64,000 nt of DNA from Astropecten irregularis (Eukaryota; Echinodermata; Asteroidea; Paxillosida; Astropectinidae), in assembly GCA_963971285.1 (NCBI GenBank), contig OZ020254.1, positions 2,790,001 to 2,854,000 of the forward strand. Direction: 5' to 3'. Below, in pieces: positions 11,792-22,700 of the stretch (the stretch's first letter is position 1; the number at the start of each line of letters is the position of its first letter). The notes beneath the pieces were generated by a model. That model saw only the letters and a program-made list of their open reading frames with translations. It was not told the origin of the DNA and did no database searches. The translations under genes and the position numbers were made by a program.

Positions 11792-13497
11792 ATTTATACA
11801 AACACACAACTTCACAGTGTTTTTCACAACTAGGCTAGAACAATTTCAAAGCAACTTGGAAAGCTGATGATGAAGAGAATGAAGACAGGAGGAGATACCT
11901 GTGATCAGGTGATAGCCTGGTGAAACAAACCTGTGGAAGACCTTTTATCTTCTTATTGTGGAAGTGGTCACACGTGTCAGTGATTCTACCATAGAGCTAG
12001 GAACAATTAAACGGTTGTGACATTTAATACAGGGCAGAAGAGTCCGATTTCAGGAGTGACAATAATACCTAAGATCGAAACCACGCGCCGTCCAGGTCAA
12101 ACTATTGTGACATCTGCCAAGCATATCGTAACTGGGTAAGGCCAAATTTGAGAAAATGTCGATCGTAATGTTCCAAATCATGACGAACTCTGCGTTGACG
12201 ATACTCCAGGTAATACCTACTTTTCATGAAAATGTCTTTATCATAAGTTGCAAATAAGATATTGTCCAGGGTTAAGCGACGAGATATTGGAGTTATAAAC
12301 AAAATACACAAGAAAAGAAAAGGTCCGTGGGAAAAAACAACCTCTAGTTGTTTACCGTCGTCCTTTCAGTCGGGCCCTTTTGTTTTGACTGCAGTGCATG
12401 TGTTTTTTTTCGGAAGTATGCAAAGACGTCTAGGTGCCACACATTCTTTTCGGGATCGCAGAAATCTAACTGATTGACAGGCTAGTCATCCAATAATTGC
12501 CGCGCGCGCTAAAAATAGGGGCGGGGTAAAAATCAATTCATTCATAAAGTCAGCCCACTGAGGTCATTACGCGCACGCGCGCACATGGGGCACCGTGGGA
12601 ACGAGTTGCTACATGTAGTAGCCAATCACAAAATTCGTAACACGCTTTTCGGCGATTAGCCAGGAGCCACTCTAGCCAATCACAAAATTCGTAACCCGCT
12701 ATGTCGACACTGCGTCGTACGTTGACCAATCAGCGGAAGCATTGTGTGAAAGAAACATGCATATGCATTATACAGCATTCTACCCATGTGTGTGGGGCGA
12801 GCGCCGGCCGGCTGGGGCATGGCATGGCATGGCAAGACAGGCCTTATTCCTTACGTACGTACGTAGTAGGTATCGATGGTCGGCTAGCGCGGTACAAGTT
12901 TTCACGAGTGGAACATTTTAGATTTTCTTAATATACACTGCTTGTAAAAGAGATTTCTGCCATAGAAAACGGGCTTGGGCAAATCTGTCAAAAGTTCGAA
13001 AATCATCACCAAATCATCTTGTCAGATCAGCGGTAATCACCAAAATCGTGAACGACAACGAACAGATTGAGGATGATCGTGTACAAGCACATGTGACAAG
13101 TTATACGCTGCTGCAAAATACATCGATATCATCCACATACATGTGGGTGTACATGACTTTTGTACACTGTTATACTGTACTGTACACATGTACTGTACAC
13201 CCACACGTACACCCCCATGTGTATACCGAGCACGCTAGCAGGTGCGTGCGGTTTTTTGCTAGTAGGCCCTACTGTAGTTCGTTCGAGAATCACGATAAGC
13301 CTCGCTGAGCTGAGTCACACAATCAAATTTTTAAAACTTTTTCAAAGAACTTTCATTTCATAAAATCCTAACCAAATCGCATAAGGTGGGTAAATCAAGC
13401 CATTGCACGATTTCATTATTATTTTTTTTTTCATTGGCAAAAAAGTAGCCGGCGGCAGATGACCTTGTAGCCGGTGAAATCGCCGGCAGCCGGCGCT
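11792..13497 (-). promoter_or_regulatory. Upstream region of the hAT transposase
   Basis: About 1.7 kb between the transposase ATG and the right end, without credible coding. A CpG-rich part at 12480-12900 holds two copies of AGCCAATCACAAAATTCGTA (12612-12632 and 12673-12693) with CCAAT motifs, plus GACCAATCAG at 12724. These could be the transposase promoter, but they lie 0.8-0.9 kb before the ATG. Confidence 0.4.
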
Positions 13498-13511
13498 TCT
13501 GGACAACACTG
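13498..13511 (-). repeat. Right terminal inverted repeat of the hAT element
   Basis: TCTGGACAACACTG, the exact reverse complement of the left end, followed by TACATG. GCCGGC-rich subterminal sequence precedes it. Confidence 0.9.
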
Positions 13512-13869
13512 TACATGTATCTCTTATTACATGTACTCGGTTTCTTCATTTGATAGCTTTCTTGGTTTCACTTTCCTCTGCGTCCTGCATCCAACGAAAT
13601 ATTCCCACTAGTGATTGTCTCTCTTTATTCCCCTTTCCCTTCGTTCCAAATTGTCTTCCCTTGTTCATTACAATTCTCAAAGTCTCCTTCCCTTCTGTCA
13701 ATCTCGCAAATGTTTCTGCATCTTGCCTACTTTCCAGTAGGAATACGATGCTTAGTGCTATTATCATTATTTTGCATTTGCACTGAGAAGATTTTTTGAC
13801 GATTTAAACACAACTCGTCAACGTTGAAAATACAGTGGAACGGCCCAATAACCAAAGAACATACATGTA

Positions 13870-14060
13870 CGACTACCGGTATACCAAACATCATCCTTGG
13901 CTCCCGGTGTTTGTATACATACATGATGTATACATATGAAAAATACAGTGTGTTGTGTACAGTATGTGTATTTTTCGTACATACAAACACTGGGAGCTAC
14001 AGTAAGGATGGTCTATTTCTACCTCCATGGTATACCAGTAGATGTTTTGGTATACACCGA
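13870..14060. repeat. Long imperfect inverted repeat (MITE-like)
   Basis: CTTGGCTCCCGGTGTTTGTA (about 13897) pairs with TACAAACACTGGGAGCTACA (about 13981). The outer blocks GGTATACCAAACATC and GATGTTTTGGTATACACC also pair. No coding capacity. Confidence 0.55.
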
Positions 14061-15900
14061 AGATTCAAACCACAATAATGAAGGACTCCTACATGTAGGC
14101 CTATATGGACAATTTCTAGGGATCCTGCCATGTTTGTAAATTATAAAGTGGTGTCACACTGTATGTATACGTATATAAAATGAACGAACAAGTTCAGTCA
14201 AAGTGGCCACATTGCACTATTTCAGTCTGGCAGGAAAAAACCTGATACAATTGAATTCAGCCCAGCATTTTCAACAGCTAGAGTTGAATATGAAACTGTG
14301 TCAAAGACAGATAGCGATTTATAGTTAAATATTCATGACTCACCCACGCCATATGCCTTCATGGGGAATTCCACATTTGTGTGTGTGTGTTTCTATAGTA
14401 TAAAAGTCACTGATACGCTTGAAAGAATAATTTCAGTTTCAAGCGGGCAGTACCATACAGTACCAGTACACTCTAATGTAGCTACTAGTACCAAGCCTTG
14501 AATTAAACATAGGCCACGGAGGTCATGGCCTTCGTGGCCCTGGTTCTTGACCTCCGTGCCCCTTCAAATGTTTCCGTAGACATTATGATTTTCCAATGGA
14601 AGTGCCCCTTTGCAATGGAAAAGTGGCCTTGCCCTTTTCAGAACCAAATTCAAGGCCTGTAGTACTACTCTCTGCTTTCAAACATCAATGGCTCGCATTT
14701 CACATGTTTCATCCAAATAAAGTGCTTTATAATGCAAATAAACTTCCTTTTATTAGGGACATGAAAACAAAAAGAGAAATTAAAAAAAAATAACAGGATC
14801 AAAACAATAATAAGCACCCTCAAGTAAACTTCGAGCCAAAAAATGCATTTAAATTTCTAAAAAGAAATCCAAACCTTTAAGATTTCTTAACATTGATCAA
14901 CCCTAACCCACCTGCATACCACAGTATACGATATTTTGTTTTAACCCTGTGGTAAGTGTTATGATCCAATCCCCATTATTGAGACTGTGGTAGTGTGTGG
15001 TAAGCAGCTCTTGTCTTGTGTGGTAGTGTAGAGGGTTAAGATCAATACCAAGCTAGTGAGCTACAATGTACACATATAATTTGATGTAATGATACAAGTA
15101 ATAAACTGCTGCAAACTGCTGATCAGCCAAAATAACCTGAAATATATAAAATGCTTAAAATTAGGAGGGCCTGACACTTTTCGATCCTAGCAGGATCTTT
15201 CTCAAAGGCTAAGTGAGCCTTTTTATTTAGCCTTTGATGTAACGATCATAGAATTCTGCAACCAAGAAGTGTAAACATGTTTACAGATATGTACATGTAT
15301 GAAAGGCAACTCAACGTGGGTGAGTTGTGTAAAAATTAGCAGCCGGCATGCCTGACTGAACTTGGCATGCTTGGCCCAGAAAATGCAAGTCAACAAGTCC
15401 CCTTTTAATTTACATCGTGTACAGGCACAATGGATGGGATACCGGTACACTACAGATTGTTCAGTACATGTACAGTGTACGTGAAATTGACCCAGTCAAG
15501 GCAACAACAAGTGGGCGACTGCTCCGTACTCAGACAAAAAGAAAAAATACCTGATTATTGTTGAACAGAATTTCTAAAATCCTAGTGTAGGCCTACATTG
15601 TACATCTGCATCATATTTATTTGAATACACCATTCGTGTTTTGTCTCTGCAGGACACATGCATGCAGTTACACAATGTGTCAAAACTCTCCAATGTGTCA
15701 CCAAATGGTGAAAAATACTTCAATACATGTACAACAGTGCAACTAAGTAGCCATTTCAGCTAACATAGCAAAGACACAAGACTGGACTTTAGAATAGGGG
15801 ATCTTACAATTATTCTTAATGTCCATTACGCCATGGAATTACATGTATTTTACTATTTTCATACTAACAAAATAAAATGGAACACTTTTTTATGTACATG
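14061..15900. other. Intergenic stretch, repeats only
   Basis: Nothing coding is supported. A copy of the AGTAATAAACTGCTGCAAAC...AGGGCCTGAC repeat lies at about 15098-15210; the rest is AT-rich with scattered TACATGTA. Confidence 0.5.
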
Positions 15901-15914
15901 TCAGATATCCTTTC

Positions 15915-16065
15915 CACTCCTCGAACCAGTGACCGCTGGAATACCGTATCCGTGCAGGTAGTTACTGGATCAAATCCTGCTCCTGGTATGGTATTCTGTC
16001 TGTGGTCGCTGGTTCAAATCCTGCTCCAAGCCAATTTGTCTTTGTTCACTTTTCAAAGACTTTAA
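15915..16065. repeat. tRNA-related repeat (GGTTCAAATCCTGCTCC)
   Basis: Contains opposed GAACCAGTGACC and GGTCGCTGGTTCAAATCCTG blocks and a TTTGTTCACTTTTCAAAGAC tail. Related copies lie at 19221-19290 and 42440-42583. The B-box-like motif suggests tRNA ancestry. Confidence 0.5.
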
Positions 16066-16600
16066 ATTAATCCAGTCAGTTTCCCTTGTGGTTATTTGTC
16101 GTGCAATTAATTATGATTACCATATAACAGGTTTAGTTTGATATTTAACATAAAGTTCATTCCACTACGTCTAGTATGGTCTGGTTCCTTGGAAGGAATG
16201 TCCATGGAAATTCAGAATAAAAAAAAAATTCAATGACTTTATACGTGTACATGTTTTACAGGTGAATAAAAAATTACCACAGATGATTACCATTTTGCTG
16301 GCCATACACAAAATCTAGGAGTGAAGCGCATTTTCAGAGTGCACAATATTTTGTGAAAAAAATGTAAAATCGAAGTCATATAATGACATATTCTCTGTTT
16401 TCTGGTTTTCAACAAGGTGTTCTAGACTCATTAAGTTTATTTCTGATGGCAGAAACAGTGGCAATCTCCGGAACACCGAACATTTTAATTATGATTTCTT
16501 AAGTTATATACTGTACGCATATGCTCTAATTCAGTAATTGTGCATTTTTTTAGGAAACGGTGTAGACTAACTTGCACAATATGAGGTTAATGTTTTTTTA

Positions 16601-17363
16601 GCCCACCCGGATTATTTTGAGACAATTACTTTTTTTTAGGGGCCTATCACTTTTTTAGCTTTTACAGTACACTTTTTTCTTTACACTAGTAAAATATTGT
16701 CAAAATATATTCAATCTAGGGTTGTCAGGAGTCAGGATCCAGGAACATTGGCTATTGCTTCAATTTATTTTTCAAGTAAAAATCTGGCGATTGTGGGTTG
16801 ACGGGATCCCAAAACACATTGATTTTGTTGGCTCTGAACTAACTTCTACTCCTCAAAAATGATACTTTTGACTTTCAGCAAATGTTCCTGGGTCCTTAAA
16901 AGCCTAGATTGAAGAAATTTGTTAAACATTTCAGGGTTAAAATTCAATTTTCTTACGCGCTTCTTGTAAACTTTAAAACAGGCCGTCTGATCGCGTGAGG
17001 CCATTTTGTCTGGTCTGGCTAGTCTAGTGCCCAGACCCAACATATCAAGAGTCCTCAAAATGTCAGAGTGGAAACCAGACTATTCTCGTGTGCGGCCGTC
17101 CGTGCAGCGGTGAAATGTTCCAATCTTGGTTACCGTTTTTACCCCATAATTTCCCTCAAAAATTAAAGCCCTGCCCTCTTTCCAAAAAATTAACCTTGGT
17201 AATATAGAGGAGAAGACCAACAAAGTATATGTAGGTAAGTTACTTTTCAAAAAGAAGTTTCCTTTCCTTTATAGTTTTAGGACCCGTAAAGCTACAATCC
17301 CCAAAAATCTCATTTCGGAACAATCAGTAGATAATGTTATTGTCTCAAAATAATCCGGGTGGA
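16601..17363. mobile_element. Non-autonomous DNA element, about 760 bp
   Basis: The left end (CCACCCGGATTATTTTGAGA then CAAT) is repeated inverted at 17337-17361 (ATTGTCTCAAAATAATCCGG then GTGG). Minus-strand ORF 16846-17058 inside it has no recognisable motif. Confidence 0.6.
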
Positions 17364-17815
17364 CAAAAAGACACTAACCCCCACAATATACTGCACTGTC
17401 TGACTGTACACTGGTCAATGGAGAAGTGGTTTAAGGTAAAATTTTCCCTCCCAAGCCAAAGACAACAAAATACTGCACGGTATACCTCACTTCCGCATGT
17501 GGGTTAGCTTGTGTGGTGTCAAAAACACACGGCATAAAGTCATTCACCACACGCAAGATGTCATCCCATAGTGTACAACACAACACATGCACGATCGGTG
17601 ATGCATAGGCCTACCCATAAAAAATGCATTGTGCACAGTCCCGTGTGGGCTTGGCCATAACAGACCCAAAACCTGACAAACAAACAGGCACCGTTTACGC
17701 CACTTCAGAGCATGAAACGACACTCAAAACAGAAAACCGGCATCACTTCAACTTCCACATTTTCACAGAAATTTAAAATTACCAGTAGATAAATGAGGGG
17801 AAAAGTAATAAATGA

Positions 17816-18635
17816 TTAAAATGTACCTACTTTTCTTTTCTTGAGCGGTGTGTGGTCGTGTGGGACAATCGCCTCAGTGTATCGCCATGACTTGTGCACC
17901 TGTAGTCTGGCTACCGGAAGACAGGAGTTATCAAACCCTACGGATCCTTGACGAGCCGGTAACAAGACCAGTCGTAGCCCCTTGACTTGATATTTTTAAC
18001 AAGTAGTTGACGTCGAGCCGAAATAAAGGGGGGGGGGCGGGGAGTAGCTTCAAAGTATTTTTATGATATTAAAAGAAGAAAAACGCAGAAAACAGTTTAT
18101 ATTGTACTTTCCTTGGTTCAAAATAATGTTCTTTTAGTAAAATCGTCATCTACAATTCTAATTATGAATGGAAATTTTAATTGTGTGAAAAACGGAAAAC
18201 AAACAGACAACCCACCCGCCCCATTATGTTGTGCTAGGGCCGTGACGGGGTGAGGGACAAAAGAAATTTGCGGTCTCTTTGAAATTCGCTCTATTGTCAA
18301 AAAAAGTTCAGGAAAAAAAATCTCAAATGAGAGCATAACAAAAACAAATTTCTCTTTGAGTAATTGATGGGTGGAGTCTTTTGACTGATTGGCTGATTGA
18401 TTGACCGTCTTTGGTTGATTTGATTTGATTGATTTATCGAGCGATTACTGATTGATTTATTAATCAATCGATCAAGTGATTAATTATGCCCACAAATAAA
18501 GCAATTATACATTGATTAATAAGTTGTTAATATTAATAAATCAACAATCCACGGCTGATCACCTGATTTCATGTAATTACCTTTTGATATCAACAAATTT
18601 GTATAGAACGCCAGTACCATCGTCGAGATCTCCGT
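17816..18635 (-). CDS. Two candidate exons of an unrecognised gene
   Basis: Exon 18635-18581 has a good acceptor (TTTTCACCAG) and donor (GTAATT) and reads GDLDDGTGVLYKFVDIK. Joined at 17906 (acceptor TAGCCAG) it continues in frame as LQVHKSWRYTEAIVPHDHTP, then LKKRK and a stop at 17816-17818, unless spliced again at AAAAG/GTAGGT. The peptide looks like real protein (charged and aromatic mix, basic tail), but I do not recognise the family and found no start exon. A different acceptor at 17899 would give another frame. The position, just before TCERG1 and on the opposite strand, would allow a divergent gene pair. Confidence 0.35.
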
Positions 18636-19799
18636 CTGGTGAAAAGTCAGAAAATAACATGCATACAATTAATATACTTTGACTCTTCCAAACTTTGCAC
18701 ATTAAAATCAATTCAAATAAAATTAACTACAAGACATGATAACACATTATTATGGCTTAGCTGAAACGAATTGATCGACATTAATTAAACGGGGCACGGT
18801 TCCCGTGAGGTTACAAATAACATTTTAGCTTTAGCTTCATTGGATCGCCACACTAATTAAAACGTGATTAATTAAGATTGCCATAATTCAATCAATTGTA
18901 CTGACAATTGATTTGAGTACTCTTTAAATCTGGCAAGTGAGAAATCCACAAGAATGGATAACATAAAAACTTTATTGACAAAAAGGATGTTTATGGTGCA
19001 AGCACAACAACTCAGGTCAGTGACTGGGTAGGAGCGGGCAAGCAAAAACCCTCTGCCGTCATAATTATGTTGTGTACAACATCCTTGATTGGTCCATTCA
19101 ATACTGAAATCTCAAGTGGACCTATTAAACATTTATCTAAAAAAACAGTATTTTATTGATTTTGATTATTATTTTATGAATTTTATATATTACTTTATCT
19201 ATAATTTACTTTTATCCTGTACGGTATTCAGGAGCCTCACCGGTTCGAATCCTGCTCCATTCAATTTTTCTTGAATTGTTCACCTTTCAATTACTTTTAT
19301 CCATTATGTGATATCCGTTCCTACTTTATTATCGAAAAATTCACAATCGCTCAATTTACAACTATATATTGTGGGGCGCGGCCATTTACCGCCAGTTGGT
19401 TACAACTAGCACTGGGGACCAATTTTATGGACCTGTTAAGCACAAAAAAATGCTTAGCGCAAAATGTCTTTAAAACTTCCATTAAATTTTTTATATTCAT
19501 AGTCAGCGAACAACAGCCCAAAAACAATCGCACGCGATACACGTCACATGGGAATAGTCGGCTGTCATTCCTGTTTTTATTAAGACTTATTAATTTCATG
19601 GTTAGCAAAGTTGTTGTGCTAAGCAGGCCCGTGAAGAGTGCCTCGTCCCCGATCGACACACCTCGTTCCCTAGCCGAATTTAGCTTGTCGCTGGTCCCAG
19701 TCAAAATATTGAGTGAAGTAAATCACACACCGGGTACCAGTTGGGTAAACTTTTCTGTCCGCAGTGCATATGCATTGCATGTGTACGACGTACACAAAC
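18636..19799. other. Intergenic region before TCERG1
   Basis: AT-rich. Holds a tRNA-related repeat at about 19221-19290 (CCGGTTCGAATCCTGCTCC) and a MITE-like block at about 19410-19640 (GGACCAATTTTATGGACCTG against GTGCTAAGCAGGCCCGTGAA), relative of the element at 33273-33497. The TCERG1 promoter and 5' UTR should lie in the last few hundred bases; no TATA box is clear. Confidence 0.45.
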
Positions 19800-22700
19800 A
19801 TGGACATGATGGAAGAAAGCGAGGCGATAAATTCTGAAAACATCCCAGAAACTGATCAGAATCCTTCACCAAATCAGCATTCTCCAGGAGTTAACAGCGA
19901 AGCTCCAAATAGAGATGTTGCACAAGAAACGAACAGGCAAAGGTATCGCTGATTAGCTTAAACTAGCTTTGAAGGCAAGCGTTGCTGGATGGGTGATTTT
20001 TGTATGACTGATGGCAAAGTCTGGTATTTCCGACACACCCAACAATTGCAATTCATATTTATCAAGTAGGCCCTAGGCCTAGGCCTAGGCCCTGGCCCTT
20101 TATTGTAGTCTGTAGTGTTAGGGCCTGTTTGTCTAAAGCACAAGATCACGAATCTTGCTGATCCTATGAGCCACAAATTTGGGATCCTGTGTGTGTTAAA
20201 CAAACAGGCCACATACAAATTACGAATGTTAAAATGAATGCATGCTTTTCAGTAACATTTAATTTTTAGTAATTGCTGAGCCTACATTTTCGATTTTCAA
20301 TTTGACTTCAGGTTTCCTGGACCAGGCCCGAGATTCCGTAGCTTCCCGCCCCGATTCCCAGGTCCTCCCGGCCAGCAGCACATGCGAGGTGGCCATGGCA
20401 ACATGCCCCAACGTCCGTTCTTCGGCAGGCCTCCCCCGGATCGGATGTTCCGCCCGGACCGCCCTCCACCGTTTGATCAGAACATGCCCCGCGGGCCCCC
20501 TCCACAGGGCCTCATGTCCATGCCCCCTTTTATGAATGTAAGTCAGAAATCATGCACATTCTCAAAACTATTTTGTAACATCTGTAATTTTTCTCAAGCC
20601 TAGCTTCGTGTTTGATGAACTGGCCAGTAATAAAGTTTGTTTGCGATGAAAAAAAGTGTGAAGCATCTAGTGCAACTCTTTTCACATAATATTTCACAGG
20701 GAAGGTCTGTTTTCAAAAAACTGTTTTCAGAAAACTGTCCGTGCTTAAAGGTTTACAGGTTACACCACAAGAGGGTTCACTCCCTTATTATACCTTCCCC
20801 TGGGTGTTTCAATTCAAACGGAGACTCGGGCTGAGGCTTTTCTTTGGCTCTGTTGTCCATATGCTGAAAATATAGGGTGTGGTTTTTCACTGAAGCTGAA
20901 GCTCTGTTTTCCTTTTCAAACCAGAGAATCTACTTCCAAACTGCAGCCAAAAGCCTCTTTTTTGATATTCGTTATTTCAGAATGGATTCACAAAATGGAG
21001 CCAGAGTGTGAGCCTCTGTTTCGTAAACGCCACTAATCTGCCCAGTGCCCAAACCCAGCATTCCACAATACCCCTGTTGGAAATTATTTGGACTTGTATT
21101 CCAAGGTGAAGTGTCAAGCCCCTTAAAAGTAGTTTTGAAAGCGAAGTTAAAACAATCGTAACTAATGCAAGTTATTTCCTTCTGGACCTCCATATTTTTA
21201 GAGACCTCCTCTGTTGCCACCGCCCTTTGGAATGCCACCGCCCCTGATCGGTAACATGCAACAACAGCAGCAGGCTTTACCTGCTGGTGCAGGCCAACCA
21301 GCTGCTGCAGCTGCAACGCCTGCCGCCGTCACTGCCTTGGACCCCAACCAGGACTTCTGGGTGGAGCACGTCACGCCTGAAGGAAAGGTATTGGATGAGA
21401 AAGTTGTTACATGATTTTCATAACATGTCAAAAAGGTATACTGACTGATATCTCTTCTCAAGCTTCTGGATCTGTCATAACCATCTGCCTTCTCTGCCTG
21501 ATAAGTTATGAGTTATCCACTTGGTGATTTGCAAGCCTTATTGCTTTCAAGCTTTGTTGTTGTTTTGCAAACAGTAAGTATGGCTATTCTGTGGTCACTG
21601 ATGTGATTGTCAACTGTTCGTTGTCGTTGTCTTGTAGACGTACTACTACCATGCAAAGAAACGAGAGTCCGTCTGGACCAAGCCGGAGAACGTCAAGATC
21701 ATCAAGCAGACGGAACTGCAGGCACTGGCCGCTGCTGCAGGCATCACCACAACCACTGCCACAACCACAGCAACAAGTGCAGCAGGTGCTGCTTCTGCTG
21801 CTGCTGCTGCTGTTATCACCAGTGCAGGGACGGTCCAGGCTCAGCCTCAGAGTGACACTCCGATGAATCCTGGTAATCCCAACGCTGCTGCTGCAGCAGC
21901 TGCAGCAGTGGCAGTCGCGACAGCTGCAAAGACGGCATCGGCTTCAGCTGGAGGCGATGCCCAGCAAGGTGTGTTTTGATGTCACTTTTTTTTTGGTTTT
22001 AAGCTTGTAGCTGGAAATCACCTCAAAAATCTTACAAAATGTGAAAATCTGCAAATCTTCATCATTCATTTCCCCAAATTGAAACAAATTTTGTCATATA
22101 TGTTTGGGTTTTTGCCATTACATCGTAGGAACGGCCAATCCGGTTGCAGCTTCACCTTCATCAGCGACACAAGCCACGCCCAGTCCTGTGACCCAAACCC
22201 CAACCCCCAGTAGTATAGCCGGTACGCCGACATCACCAAAGCCGCAACAGCTACAGCATCAGCAACCTCAACAGCAGCAGCAACAGCAGCAACCTCAACA
22301 GCAGCAGCAGCCGCCGCAGCAGCAACAGCCGCCACCACTGATGCCCTTCCACGGTGTCCCACCAATGATGCCCGGTCAAGGGGCTGGACCTGGGGGGATG
22401 CAGCCCCCACCCTTCCACCTGTTCCAGGCCCACATGGCCCGCATGAGAATGACTGGCCCAGTGCCGGGAATGCCGCCTCTCATGCCAATGCCAGGTAAAT
22501 TCTAAAGAGAACCCCAGTAAAAGTTCTCGTTTGTAAGCATTATACAAGACTTTAGTGACGCATTGAAAATTTGAAATTCTGTGAAATGTGAGGCCATTCG
22601 AAAATTGTTGCACTTTGCCAATCAAAATCCTTGTATCCATTTTTAGGTATGCCAGGTGGTTTCCCGCCCCCTGGGGGTAATCCAGCCGGTGCACCCATGT

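Larger units (their letters stand above)
7483..13511 (-). mobile_element. Complete hAT-superfamily DNA transposon (6029 bp)
   Basis: The termini are perfect 14-bp inverted repeats, CAGTGTTGTCCAGA at 7483-7496 and its reverse complement at 13498-13511. TACATG at 7477-7482 and at 13512-13517 flanks both ends, a 6-bp target duplication. Subterminal GTAGCCGG/CCGGC motifs are clustered at both ends (7514-7526 and 13446-13495), as expected for transposase binding sites. The interior holds one intact three-exon transposase gene on the minus strand. Many hAT elements make 8-bp duplications; 5-6 bp subgroups are known. TACATGTA is common in this window, so the duplication alone is weaker evidence than the ends. 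The element lies about 0.5 kb upstream of the DOCK start codon. Confidence 0.88.

Noticed and set aside
16846..17058. 70-codon minus-strand ORF with basic residues
   Set aside because: Lies inside a non-autonomous inverted-repeat element, no splice context or recognisable domain.
19271..19837. 188-codon plus-strand ORF overlapping the TCERG1 start region
   Set aside because: No motif, low-complexity hydrophobic composition, overlaps a MITE-like block; the TCERG1 start lies in another frame.
22251..22694. Leu-rich minus-strand ORF
   Set aside because: Antisense of the TCERG1 Gln-rich and Pro-rich coding tract; CAG repeats read as Leu on the other strand.
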